This document shows, piece after piece, positions 18,828 to 31,884 of a DNA stretch of 64,000 nucleotides; the stretch's first letter is position 1; every line of letters starts with the position of its first letter. Position numbers and translations under genes: made by a program. The notes beneath the pieces are model-generated. The model was not told the origin of the DNA and did no database searches. It saw only the letters and a program-made list of their open reading frames with translations. The stretch covers positions 31,087,645 through 31,151,644 of the forward strand of contig NC_088305.1 of the NCBI RefSeq assembly GCF_032854445.1, read 5' to 3'. This DNA comes from Liolophura sinensis. Its lineage: Eukaryota > Mollusca > Polyplacophora > Chitonida > Chitonidae.

Positions 18828-21800
18828 TTACTCAGCCAGTTGGATGTGCTCCTCATCTGGGGTGGGTTCTCGCTTGTACTCGCTCTTGGTTACGATGTAC
18901 ACTACGGTGATCGCAAGAGCAACGATCGTCAGTCCCAGGAAGTTGATCAGTAATCCCTCTGACGGCATGCTGCTGTACTGCTTCATTCTACAAGGGGAGA
19001 CAAACACGATATAAAAGCAAAGAGAAGACATCCTTTTAACATTATACTGCCATTATGCAATATGGTGGAATATCAGTGCTATCAACCTCTGTGGGAGAAG
19101 CCTGGCCTCCAAACCCAGAAATCTCTGGTTCAAATCCCCAGCTGGTAAGCCTTGCAACAACAGCAAATTTGAGCTTTCTTTCCTCATCACCAATAACAAG
19201 CCTATCACCCTTAAGTTAATTCAAGTGATAAGAAAGGAATTTGTCAATCAGAAAGCTTCTGACTTGACCTTGGTCTTACAGTTACTTAGCAATCAACATG
19301 CACAACAAATACATATTGAGAGGACTTGCTTCTCAGAAACACTATGGATCTCTTCATATCCCTTTGTCATCAATAACTTCAAACTCCTTCAAATCTACTC
19401 AATGATCATAGAATCTGCCTTGGCTAGCCAATTGATGTAGACTGGCTCTGAGCAGACCAATTTCTCTTTGTTCCTGAAAGTCAAGATTTCAAATAAATCT
19501 ATGCTGTCATGATTTTTTCTTAACCTATTTCAGCAGATTACGTAGATGTTCACACGTTTTAAATAAGGTGGAGTGTTTTCTCCTTAAATAATTCTGACAG
19601 TTGTCAAACATTGTAACTCTTCAACCTTTTTGGATGTTTGCAAAGTGTTTATTCAAGTATATTCTGAAGGCATTATTCTGAGTCGACTCATACTGGCAAA
19701 TCCAACCAATGTAGTTTCATCTCCAAAATCAAATGCGCGTGGATTGCACTTACAGTTGATCTTTCATATGTGAAAAGCCAAAAGGCCGAGGAATTAGGGT
19801 AATATAACGGTACATCGACCTGTAGGCCAGTCTAATGTTTCTTGAAGACCACTTGCCGTGCACCAGTGTAGTGTTCATATCAGTATGTGGAAAAGTTTCC
19901 TCAAACTTGCCAAATGACAGTGGTTTTAATACCAGAGGCATTTCAGTTTCCTCCTTCTACAAAATTGACCACCATTGCAGAAGTTTGTCAGCAATCAAAT
20001 TAAAACATATATAAATAAATACACAGTCATCTGTTAAGTAGTTTTGTTGGACTTACATAGAAAACAAGGTTTTCTCAACGATGCCCATGAGAGCCGTGCC
20101 AACAGCCATGCAGAAGATAGTCAGTCCCCAGAAGGTGTGGAACGGCATGTACTGTTTGCGGATGCCTAGGCTCGCCCCTGGCCATAGGAAGGACAGGAAA
20201 CCACCCAACCACTGAGAATACAAGCAAGTCATTGGTTAATCCAAGCTTCAGGGTTAGTAAATCAATGCAGTAAACCTTCACAAGGCCCATTTAGACCTAT
20301 ACATGTAGTTGGTCCTAACAATATTAAAGACATTACTAATGTTCGAGAATAACAAGTGCAGATGAGGAAATGCAGGGTTCACACTCTCACACAAATATCC
20401 AAGTCATCAACTTTTCAGTGTTACATGTAGACCCTGACAAGACATAAAGCTGTCATCATTAAGGTAGAATCAAGCCCTACAACTGAATGTACACATATGC
20501 CATGAACAATGAGCCCAGTGACTGTAACGTGACTGTAACATGACTGAAAATACATGTACAATAGGTTCCTGATATTTTCTGGAAACATCACTTTGGAGAA
20601 AATGGTAAAACCCATATTGTCCTGCTACATGTAGGCATGTCAGGTGCTTGGGTCAGCTGGTTGTACATTACGTTGTTTGGGTCTGTTTTTCTATTACGTT
20701 GCTTGGGTCAGTTGTGTATTGTTGCTTGGGTTGGTTGTGTATTGTTGCTTTGGTTGGTTGTACATTTCCTTGGTTGGGTTGCTTGAACATTACGTTGCTT
20801 GGGTTGCTTGTACATTACGTTGCTTAGGTCAGTTGTGTATTATGTTGCTTAGGTCGGTCATGCATTACGTTGACAGGGTTGCTTGTACATTACATTGCTT
20901 GGGTTGCTTGTACATTACGTTCCTTAGGTCAGTTGTGTATTATGTTGCTTGGGTCGGTCGTGCATTACGTTGACTGGGTTGCTTGTACATTACGTTGCTT
21001 GGGTCAGCTGTACATTACGTTGACTGGGTTGCTTGTACATTACGTTAACTGGGTTGATTATACATTACATTGCTTGGGTCGGTTGTACATTACGTTGACT
21101 GAGTTGGTTGTATATTATGTTGCTTGGGTTGGTTTCAAAGAGTTTTTTATTTTTAACTGTCAGGCACCTATTTTCAGGACTGACATTTGATGAATTGCTA
21201 TATTCAACTACCCTCGGCTTGTGTTGTTGTCGTAGTTACTGACCTGTAATCCAAAGAGGATAATGGTGATGAGCCCCATCCAGCTGTGTAGAGAGTAGAG
21301 GTTAGCTTTGGGAGGGTCCGCCAGGTTGTGGGAGTCAAACACAGCCTTGAGGCCAACAGCGGAGAAGAGAAGAGCGGCCACATGGAGGGAGCCATGAAGG
21401 ATCTTCACATAGATCTTCCGGTCATTCCTAAACACTCGGTACACCAACATCGCTGAGAAGTGAACACAACTGTTAGTTTTGATATGGAAATGAACATTTA
21501 CTGTAGGAATGCATTTTGTGATACTATCAATGTAAAGGTATATCTGTGTTTTTATACTTAACTTGCATGATTAAATCAAGCCAATAAGTAGAATGGCAAC
21601 GACAATGTCCTGCACCAAATAATATTCTAACAGGAGCCATCTGTTTGGTACAGGACAAAACCGCCATGTAAAATAACATTAACTATGTATCTAAAATAAC
21701 CATGTAACTTTGGCTTCTGATAATGTAAAAAGCTGGTAGATTTGCCATTATGTCCTGCGAAAATTATTTCCAGGCTTGCAATGATTTCATTCATTAATAA

Positions 21801-22346
21801 AAGCAACAACAAACCCTTCCATTTATTGCCTTTGTTTGAGACTGCTTGTTTGAGGTTCTATCACCATTTTCACTAATACAGTTAAGTATTACTAATTTTT
21901 AATAAAATAATATCACAGATTCAGACAGATAAGGCATCTCATTTAAAGTTTTCCAGTTATTTTTACTACCTAATAAAACTAAAAATTAAAGTTTTCCAGT
22001 TATTTTTACTATCTAATAAAAAACAGAGCTTGGACCCAAGCTACCAGTGCACAAGAAAAGATATCCCAATGCGTTCACACCTGAACTGTCATGACGTGTA
22101 CTAAAGCAGCTGTACCCCCAACTTACCATCAGCATAGAGGAAGATCATACCAATGATCATGAACAGTGGATGGTAGTTAAACTCTATCGCAGGGTTCTCC
22201 TGCCAGGCAAAGCCAGAGCGGAAGTGGCCCATCCAGACAGCCACCAGAATGACTGCGGTCAATCCCAGCAACTGAGCCAGCAGGACCAGCCAAGTGAACC
22301 AGCGCAGATTACGCTGCTGGTCACCGTGAAGCCCGTAACTTTCCAT
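18828..22346 (-). CDS. CYB561: Cytochrome b561 (transmembrane ascorbate-dependent reductase), complete
   Basis: A six-helix di-haem membrane protein that passes electrons from cytosolic ascorbate across vesicle or plasma membranes to monodehydroascorbate or ferric iron. Coding exons on the minus strand are 22127-22346, 21244-21452, 20057-20211 and 18828-18987. Borders are GT-AG, phases agree, and they give 247 residues (vertebrate CYB561 is about 250). The four expected haem ligands are visible at the expected spacing: His59 (FNYHPLFM), His93 (KILHGSLH), His129 (YSLHSWMG) and His168 (PFHTFWG). LVYRVFRN and FLWPGAS are also family blocks. The ATG at 22346 (MESYGLHG) was chosen because it gives the family's usual N-terminal length; an in-frame ATG 24 bases upstream would add eight residues. 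It resembles animal CYB561/CYBRD1; which paralogue is not certain. The stop is TAA at 18828-18830. Confidence 0.92.
19635..19805 (-). repeat. Dispersed repeat family A, copy 2
   Basis: Reverse-strand copy (tattctgaaggcattattct, then ccaaccaatgtagtttcatc, then gaggaattaggg). It lies in an intron of cytochrome b561. Confidence 0.65.
20640..21145. repeat. 25-bp satellite in cytochrome b561 intron, about 20 units
   Basis: The unit is ttgcttgggtcagttgtaca followed by ttacg. In the gene's sense (minus) each ggtcag unit carries a CTGAC motif. The array ends about 430 bases from the acceptor of exon 20057-20211. Confidence 0.9.
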
Positions 22347-22659
22347 TCTGGTCAAATTTCCAACAACCACGAGGAAACAGCAACAGAGTGCCTACAGTCC
22401 CCTACTGTATGGTATCTTTGTCGACCTTTGAACTTTTGAAAGCTGGTGATTCACAAACAAATTTTCACAGGTTTCTGTCAAGGTCACAAAGATAAGGTCA
22501 GGTCAAACTTTTTTTCAAGCGCAAATGTGTTCCTTCTGGATTTTTACGGAGTTACAGAAATCCAAGATGAGGTCTTAAACCGATCTTCTTCAGGCCGCAG
22601 AGGATGCCACTCAGGAAGAGGCACCCTTAATGTCCGATGTACACGTCTTGTGACACCAT
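22347..22659 (-). other. Probable 5'UTR part of the first coding exon of cytochrome b561
   Basis: On the minus strand a good 3' splice site (CTTTGTTTCAG) ends at 22660, and no clear donor is seen before the start codon at 22346, so the exon probably runs 22659-22127. It holds short upstream reading frames, including an ATG at its first base that stops after ten codons. The boundary is inferred from the splice signal only. Confidence 0.45.
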
Positions 22660-22714
22660 CTGAAACAAAGAAAAGAAGACTATGAAAATTTAAACCTTGT
22701 ACGAACCTTCAAGA

Positions 22715-23820
22715 CGGTAGTTTTACCCCTGACTCAGTCAGGGCTGTGGTTTTACTCCTGACTCAGGGCGGAAATTTACACCCGACTCAGTCAGGGCGGC
22801 GGTTTACTCCTGACTCAGTCAGGGTGGTGGTTTACTCCCGACTCAGTCCGGGCGGCAGTTTACTCCCGACTCAGCCAGGGTGGCGGTTACTCCTGACTCA
22901 GTCAGGGTGGCGGTTTACTCCTGACTCAGTCAGGGTGGTGGTTTACTCCCGACTCAGTCAGGGCTGCAGTTTACTCCCAACTCAGTCAGGGTGGTGGTTT
23001 ACTCCTGACACAGTCAGGGTGGCGGTTTACTCCTGACTCAGTCAGGGCTGTGGTTTACACTCGACTCAATCAGGGTCGTGATCTACTCCTGACTCAGTTA
23101 GGGTGGTGATTTACCTTCAACTCAGTCAGGGCGGCGATTTACCTCCGTCTCAGTCAGGGCGGTGGCTTACCCCCCATTCAGTCAGGGCAGTGGTTTACCC
23201 CCAACTCAGTCAGGGTGGTGGTTTACTCCCAGTTCAGTCAGGGCGGTGGTTTACCTCCGACTCAGTCTAGGCAGTGGTTTACCCCCAACTCAGTCAGGGC
23301 GGTGGTTTACTCCCGACTCAGTCAGGGCTGCAGTTTACTCCCAACTCAGTCAGGGTGGTGGTTTACTCCTGACACAGTCAGGGCTGTGGTTTACTCCCGA
23401 CTCAGTCAGGGTGGCGGTTTACTCCTGACTCAGTCAGGGCTGTGGTTTACTCCTGACTCAGTCAGGGCGCTGGTTTACTCTCGACTCAATCAGGGTCGTG
23501 ATCTACTCCTGACTCAGTTAGGGTGGTGATTTACCTTCAACTCAGTCAGGGCGGCGATTTACCTCCGTCTCAGTCAGGGCGGTGGCTTACTCCCCATTCA
23601 GTCAGGGCAGTGGTTTACCCCCAACTCAGTCAGGGCGGTGGTTTACTCCCAGTTCAGTCAGGGCGGTGGTTTACCTCCGACTCAGTCTAGGCAGTGGTTT
23701 ACCCCCAACTCAGTCAGGGCGGTGGTTTACTCCCGGTTCAGTCGGGGCGGTGTTTTACTTCCGACTCAAGTCTAGGCAGTGGTTTACCCCCAACTCAGTC
23801 AGGGCGGTGGTTTACTCATG
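22715..23820. repeat. 28-bp satellite in the cytochrome b561 5' intron, about 39 units
   Basis: The unit is actcagtcagggcggtggtt followed by tactcctg. In the gene's sense it reads CTGACTGAGT, a branch-point-like motif, and the array stops about 55 bases before the acceptor at 22660. A block beginning tcgactcaatcagggtcgtg recurs at 23061 and 23481, so a 420-bp (15-unit) segment has itself been duplicated. Confidence 0.93.
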
Positions 23821-24194
23821 AACAGTTCTTATAGGTTTCTCCACTCACAAACCTTGAACCATGGTTGTACATTTATTTATTTACTTATTTATATGATTAC
23901 ACCAAAGATAATCAATATTTTCCTTAAATAGGACAACAACAAAACCACAACCATCTGCAGGTTGGTGGTAGTCCTTCCCACATATGACTGGAGAGGAAAC
24001 ATGTACATACATACATTGTATGTATGTAATTTTTAGTTGCACTTAACAATTTGCCACTGAGGAGTTATTAGAAGCATGTACACATACCATGTGTACTTGT
24101 ATAAGTGCTGCTGCACTGAAGTGTCATGCCACCACACATGACACCCCATCCAGTCACACTATACTGCCACCCAGGCCAACCACTCCTGTTTCCT

Positions 24195-24300
24195 TGTTCT
24201 AACGTCTTAGTAATGACACCAAGTGAGGCAGCAACGAGTCTAAAGTCTTTGGTATGACCTAACCTGGGTTTGATCCCAGGTCTCCCAAGGAGAATAAGCT
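24195..24300 (-). mobile_element. Fragment of tRNA-derived SINE (family 2)
   Basis: gcagcaacgagtctaaagtc, then gggtttgatcccaggtctcc parallels the tRNA-proximal part of the copies at 24.5 and 35.4 kb, including the B-box region. Diverged and short. Confidence 0.45.
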
Positions 24301-24470
24301 TAGTAAATTTCTTGCAAGGTTATCTGCTTTTGAATAATTTCAATTGGCTTTTGTCCATTGAGAAACTGACAAAATAAACGACAACACTTTCCATAGTCCC
24401 ATATGCTTTACTGAAATAAACGACAGATACATACTGTCAAGGGAGGTAAATCCTCCCATAGATTAAGTCA

Positions 24471-24819
24471 GTGAGTGCTTGGGGTTTAATGTCGTACTCA
24501 ACAATTTTTCAGTCATATGATGACGAAGGAATCCTTAGGGTGTATGTAATGTTCCTCCCTGTCGCAGGACGGATTTCCACCGCTCTTTTATCTAGTGCTG
24601 CTTCAATGAGATGCCTTACCGAAGGCAAGTAAGCCGTCTCGCTCGAGCCATTATACTGATACGAGTCAACCAGTCGTTGCACTATCCTCTTCATGTTGAA
24701 CGCCAAGCGAGAAAGTTACAACTTCCTCTTTTTAAAGTCTTAGGTGTGAGTCAACACAGGATTGATCCTGGATCTACCGCTCCTGAAGCGGACACTTTAC
24801 CAACTGTACTATCCGGGCC
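24471..24819 (-). mobile_element. tRNA-derived SINE (family 2), full copy with target-site duplication
   Basis: Read on the minus strand it begins GGCCCGGATAGTACAGTTGG (A-box-like), then a B-box-like GGATCAATCC, and ends near ggggtttaatgtcgtactca (plus strand). The flanks carry a direct repeat, tcctcccataga, on both sides. It lies in the probable intron 1 of cytochrome b561. Confidence 0.8.
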
Positions 24820-25359
24820 AGTTCCTCCCATAGAGAAGCAACCTATATGTACATGTACCAGTATTACAGAAGTACACTATAGGCACTCAATTTCTTCCAT
24901 ACAACATTTCACTCAATTTTTTCAAATGTAAACATGTACATGTATGCAGATAATATTTCCCTTCAGTTCTGTTTGTTTTTTAAATAAATAATATTTAAAG
25001 TATGAAGTTATGATAAACACTCTACCCACAAAAGCTAAATACATACATGTGACAATTGGTATGGTGACAAATTTCACAACTTCAAATATGTGCAGAAACA
25101 CACAACTGTATTTACAATGCATCAAAATTCAGCTCAACTTAGTTTTCCCTGATGATGACTTCACACAGAAAGTTTTTTTCTGTTTATATGCTACAACAGG
25201 TGTTTTGTCATCAGGGTACAGCTTACACCTACTGAACATCAGCTACATGTCATCACCATGACAACCTCAGACACGTCCACAAGCTGCTGAAAACAAGTCT
25301 AGGAAGCAGCCCAGATTATAACAGGTAACTTAAGATACACTGTACAGAATACTGCTCCT

Positions 25360-28300
25360 GCGTCCTGCGTACCATGTATGACAACACAGCCTATCTGTGG
25401 TCCTATTTACAGGTTTATACTTCATACTGCTGCTGTGTCCTGGATACCATGTATGACAACACGGTCTATTTGTGGTCCTATTTACAGGTTTACACATCAT
25501 ACTGCTGCTGTGTCCTGGATACCATGTATGACAACACGGCCTATTTGTGGTCCTATTTACAGCTTTATACATCATACTGCTGCTGTGTCCTGCGTACCAT
25601 GTATGACAACACGGCCTATTTGTGGTCCTATTTACAGGTTTACACATCATACTCCTGCTGTGTCCTGGGTACCATGTATGACAACACGGCCTATTTGTGG
25701 TCCTATTTACAGGTTTATACATCATACTGCTGCTGTGTCCTGGGTACCATGTATGACAACACAGGGGATTGCCTATTTGTGGTCCTATTTACAGGTTTAT
25801 ACATCATACTGCTGCTGTGTCCTGGGTACCATGTATGACAACACGGCCTATTTGTGGTCCTATTTACAGGTTTATACATCATACTGCTGCTGTGTCCTGG
25901 ATACCATGTATGACAACACGGCCTATTTGTGGTCCTATTTACAGGTTTATACATCATACTGCTGCTGTGTCCTGGATACCATGTATGACAACACGGCCTA
26001 TTTGTGGTCCTATTTACAGGTTTACACATCATACTGCTGCTGTGTCCTGGGTACCATGTATGACAACATGGCCTATTTGTGGTCCTATTTACAGGTTTAC
26101 ACATCATACTGCTGCTGTGTCCTGGGTACCATGTATGACAACACGGGGGATTGCCTATTTGTGGTCCTATTTACAGGTTTATACATCATACTGCTGCTGT
26201 GTCCTGGGTACCATGTATGACAACACGGCCTATTTGTGGTCCTATTTACAGGTTTATACATCATACTGCTGCTGTGTCCTGGATACCATGTATGACAACA
26301 CGGCCTATTTGTGGTCCTATTTACAGGTTTATACATCATACTGCTGCTGTGTCCTGGGTACCATGTATGACAACACGGCCTATTTGTGGCCCTATTTACA
26401 GGTTTACACATCATACTGCTGCTGTGTCCTGGGCACCATGTATGACAACACCGCCTATTTGTGGTCCTATTTACAGGTTTATACATCATACTCCTGCTGT
26501 GTCCTGGGTACCATGTATGACAACACGGCCTATTTGCGGTCCTATTTACAGGTTTATACATCATACTGCTGCTGTGTCCTGGGTACCATGTATGACAACA
26601 CGGCCTATTTGTGGTCCTATTTACAGGTTTATACATCATACTGCTGCTGTGTCCTGGATATCATGTTTGACAACATGGCCTATTTGTGGTCCTATTTACA
26701 GGTTTACACATCATACTGCTGCTGTGTCCTGGATACCATGTATGACAACACGGGGGATTGCCTATTTGTGGTTCTATTTACAGGTTTATACATCATACTG
26801 CTGCTGTGTCCTGGATACCATGTATGACAACACAGCCTATTTGTGGTCCTATTTACAGGTTTATACATCATACTGCTGCTGTGTCCTGGGTACCATGTAT
26901 GACAACACAGCCTATTTGTGGTCCTATTTACAGGTTTACACATCATACTGCTGCTGTGTCCTGGGTACCATGTATGACAACACGGGGGATTGCCTATTTG
27001 TGGTCCTATTTACAGGTTTATACATCATACTACTGCTGTGTCCTGGATACCATGTATGACAACATGGCCTATTTGTGGTCCTATTTACAGGTTTACACAT
27101 CATACTGCTGCTGTGTCCTGGGTACCATGTATGACAACACAGCCTATTTGTGGTCCTATTTACAGGTTTACACATCATACTGCTGCTGTGTCCTGGGTAC
27201 CATGTATGACAACACGGGGGATTGCCTATTTGTGGTCCTATTTACAGGTTTATACATCATACTGCTGCTGTGTCCTGGATACCATGTATGACAACACAGG
27301 GGATTGCCTATTTGTGGTCCTATTTACAGGTTTATACATCATACTGCTGCTGTGTCCTGGATACCATGTATGACAACACAGCCTATTTGTGGTCCTATTT
27401 ACAGGTTTATACATCATACTGCTGCTGTGTCCTGGATACCATGTATGACAACATGGCCTATTTGTGGTCCTATTTACAGGTTTATACATCATACTGCTGC
27501 TGTGTCCTGGATACCATGTATGACAACACAGCCTATTTGTGGTCCTATTTACAGGTTTATACATCATACTGCTGCTGTGTACTGGATACCATGTATGACA
27601 ACATGACCTATTTGTGGTCCTATTTACAGGTTTACACATCATACTGCTGCTGTGTCCTGGGTACCATGTATGACAACACGGCCTATTTGTGGTCCTATTT
27701 ACAGGTTTATACATCATACTGCTGCTGTGTCCTGGGCACAATGTATGACAACACGGCCTATTTGTGGTCCTATTTACAGGTTTACACATCATACTGCTGC
27801 TGTGTCCTGGGTACCATGTATGACAACATGGCCTATTTGTGGTCCTATTTACAGGTTTATACATCATACTGCTGCTGTGTCCTGGATACCATGTATGACA
27901 ACACGGCCTATTTGTGGTCCTATTTACAGGTTTATACATCATATTCCTGCTGTGTCCTGGATACCATGAATGACAACACGGCCTATTTGTGGTCCTATTT
28001 ACAGGTTTACACATCATACTGCTGCTGTGTCCTGGATACCATGTATGACAACATGGCCTATTTGTGGTCCTATTTACAGGTTTACACATCATACTGCTGC
28101 TGTGTCCTGGGTACAATGTATGACAACACAGGGGATTGCCTATTTGTGGTCCTATTTACAGGTTTATACATCATATTGCTGCTGTGTCCTGGATACCATG
28201 TATGACAACACGGCCTATTTGTGGTCCTATTTACAGGTTTATACATCATACTGCTGCTGTGTCCTGGATACCATGTATGACAACACAGGGGATTGCCTAT

Positions 28301-30247
28301 TTGTGGTCCTATTTACAGGTTTATACATCATACTGCTGCTGTGTCCTGGATACCATGTATGACAACACAGCCTATTTGTGGTCCTATTTACAGGTTTATA
28401 CATCATACTGCTGCTGTGTCCTGGATACCATGTATGACAACATGGCCTATTTGTGGTCCTATTTACAGGTTTATACATCATACTGCTGCTGTGTCCTGGA
28501 TACCATGTATGACAACACAGCCTATTTGTGGTCCTATTTACAGGTTTATACATCATACTGCTGCTGTGTACTGGATACCATGTATGACAACATGGCCTAT
28601 TTGTGGTCCTATTTACAGGTTTACACATCATACTGCTGCTGTGTCCTGGATACCATGTATGACAACACGGGGGGTTGCCTATTTGTGGTCCTATTTACAG
28701 GTTTACACATCATACTGCTGCTGTGTCCTGGATACCATGTATGACAACACGGGGGATTGCCTATTTGTGGTCCTATTTACAGGTTTACACATCATACTGC
28801 TGCTGTGTCCTGGATACCATGTATGACAACATGGCCTATTTGTGGTCCTATTTACAGGTTTATACATCATACTGCTGCTCTGTCCTGGGTACCATGTATG
28901 ACAACACAGCCTATTTGTGGTCCTATTTACAGGTTTATACATCATACTGCTGCTGTGTCCTGCGTACCATGTATGACAACATGGCCTATTTGTGGTCCTA
29001 TTTACAGGTTTATACTTCATACTGCTGCTGTGTCCTGGATACCATATATGACAACATGGCCTATTTGTGGTCCTATTTACAGGTTTACACATCATACTGC
29101 TGCTGTGTCCTGGGTACCATGTATGACAACACAGGGGATTGCCTATTTGTGGTCCTATTTACAGGTTTATACATCATACTGCTGCTGTGTCCTGGGTACC
29201 ATGTATGACAACACGGCCTATTTGTGGTCCTATTTACAGGTTTATACTTCATACTCCTGCTGTGTCCTGGGTACCATGTATGACAACACAGGGGATTGCC
29301 TATTTGTGGTCCTATTTACAGGTTTATACATCATACTGCTGCTGTGTCCTGGGTACCATGTATGACAACACTGCCTATTTGTGGTCCTATTTACAGGTTT
29401 ATACATCATACTGCTGCTGTGTCCTGGGCACCATGTATGACAACACAGGGGATTGCCTATTTGTGGTCCTATTTACAGGTTTATACATCATACTGCTGCT
29501 GTGTCCTGGGTACCATGTATGACAACACAGGGGATTGCCTATTTGTGGTCCTATTTACAGGTTTACACATCATACTGCTGCTGTGTCCTGGGTACCATGT
29601 ATGACAACACGGCCTATTTGTGGTCCTATTTACAGGTTTATACATCATACTGCTGCTGTGTCCTGGATACCATGTATGACAACACGGCCTATTTGTGGTC
29701 CTATTTACAGGTTTACACATCATACTGCTGCTGTGTCCTGGGTACCATGTATGACAACACGGGGGATTGCCTATTTGTGGTCCTATTTACAGGTTTATAC
29801 ATCATACTGCTGCTGTGTCCTGGATACCATGTATGACAACACGGCCTATTTGTGGTCCTATTTACAGGTTTATACATCATACTACTGCTGTGTCCTGGAT
29901 ACCATGTATGACAACACTGACTATTTGTGGTCCTATTTACAGGTTTATACATCATACTCCTGCTGTGTCCTGGATACCATGTATGACAACACAGCCTATT
30001 TGTGGTCCTATTTACAGGTTAATACATCATACTGCTGCTGTGTCCTGGGTACCATGTATGACAACACGGCCTATTTGTGGTCCTATTTACAGGTTTATAC
30101 ATCATACTCCTGCTGTGTCCTGGATACCATGTATGACAACACAGCCTATTTGTGGTCCTATTTACAGGTTAATACATCATACTGCTGCTGTGTCCTGGGT
30201 ACCATGTATGACAACACGGCCTATTTGTGGTCCTATTTACAGGTTTA
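25360..30247. repeat. 4.9-kb satellite of 75-bp and 82-bp units
   Basis: About 64 units with the core gtatgacaacacggcctatt, tgtggtcctatttacaggtt, tatacatcatactgctgctg and tgtcctggataccat (75 bp). Some fifteen units carry seven extra bases (ggggattg form, 82 bp). Because 75 is a multiple of three, all frames stay open between 82-bp units, giving long reading frames on both strands with no known domain. It lies in the probable intron 1 of cytochrome b561. I do not regard any of these frames as a gene. Confidence 0.95.
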
Positions 30248-31880
30248 TCATATACAACTAATATGCTATCATTACGTACAATACAGTCAATAAAATAGTA
30301 TTAGAAAATTTGAACTCTTTAACTCTGAGCAATGGCTCAAAATTATTCTAAAATCATGGCTACACCTTCAATGTGCACTTTAATGAAGACAAACAAAAAC
30401 GAAGCACATGTCACCTGTTTTTTCACCATGCAGAATGCAGTTAAATGTTATAGGCTGTATGTAAGTGTGTTTTATTGGCCACATTTTGTACAGAATACTG
30501 CACATGCTTTGGCTTTAGCTTCTCCCCAAACTGCAGTTTTGTGAAATCCAATCATGTATTGACTTAACTTGTCGTTCATGTATATGGTATGTAGGTCTAC
30601 ATTGAGGCACATTTAATATACAACTAAAGCTACAAGTCAGCTACCGTGATATTGTATTTATTACACAGAATAAGATGAACAAATACCATGATATCATGAC
30701 CCTTACATATATTTATAGGTTCTATACAGCTCACCTTAAAACCCAAGCATTCAAATCGATATTTTATGTAGTTACCGGTAGGTGAAAATTCCAAACTGTC
30801 ATAACAAACCACTCCAAAATCTTCTGAGATAAACAGATGTACGTGCAAAATAGAAACTGATGCTACTGCTCACACAAAAAAACAAATAAACAAACCAAAC
30901 AAAAAGAACAGAGCAAAATATTAAGGTACTTAATGCACATCTCAACTTTCTGGTCCAGTACATCCATTTATGTAACTCTGCTAACACGGCTGCACACTTG
31001 ATTTTAATATGTTGGTACTTTTATAAGGAAAGCATTGAAAGCATCAAGGTACCAGTATTGCACACTGCCTACCTGAACTCCTTTGGCATGTACCAGCATG
31101 TAGTTGCACACACATTGATCAAGGAGATGCAAATGTTTATATCTACTGCACAGCCTGGTCAAACTCTGCTACAATCACGCTCTTGCTGATAACAGTACAT
31201 ATACATCACTTGATCTGAAGCCCCCCTCTCCCCTCTTGTCTACTTCCCTCCCCCCCCCACCGACCTCAACTGTGGTCACATGATCAGATTGTGTGGGTCC
31301 CGATTCTAACCACCAACTTGTATCTATGTGTATACATAGTCTAGGCAGGTACATCAGCAGATACCTGTAGTGCTAAAATCTGCATCATCATACCTTAACA
31401 ATGAGAGGTCGCTAAGTACAGGCAAAATCTCCTAATTTGCTAAAATAAAACTGTGTTTGAACCAAGTCCTCCTTCGGAAAATAACGTAACTTTAAAGACC
31501 TTGGACTTTCATTATGCTGGAATATTGAGCCTATGCACATGTGCATAGGTCACCCACCAAACAATCACAGTTAATATATATATATATATGCAATTTCATA
31601 ATATACTTCTGCTTGTTCTACAGCGTATAAATAGGCCTCTGTTCAGTTTGTATGTTTATAATGCACTGAAGTCCAAGCGAAATTTTGAAACTTATCTTCA
31701 TGGATCTGAATTTGACTTCAGATATGGTATCATCTCTGATGAGGTTAGTTTGGGGTTAGTGTTTCTTTTCCTCTCGTCGAGTACGTGTACAGAAGATGAA
31801 GGCATTTACTGAAAAAATTCTTGAAAAGAGTTCCACAATTTAAAGGAAATGCCAAATATAGCTTCCTTAACATTATGCAC
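30248..31880. other. Probable intron of cytochrome b561, no gene seen
   Basis: No coding signal. A C-rich tract is near 31226-31259 and a short (TA)n near 31575. Confidence 0.45.
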
Positions 31881-31884
31881 TTTG

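Noticed and set aside
19085-19165. tRNA-like stretch (tctggttcaaatccccagct)
   Set aside because: Only a B-box-like motif; no A box, body or second copy in the window.
25360-30293. Many long reading frames (up to 352 codons) on both strands
   Set aside because: All lie in the 75/82-bp satellite. The period is a multiple of three, so frames stay open by arithmetic. No known domain, no splice logic and equal openness of both strands.
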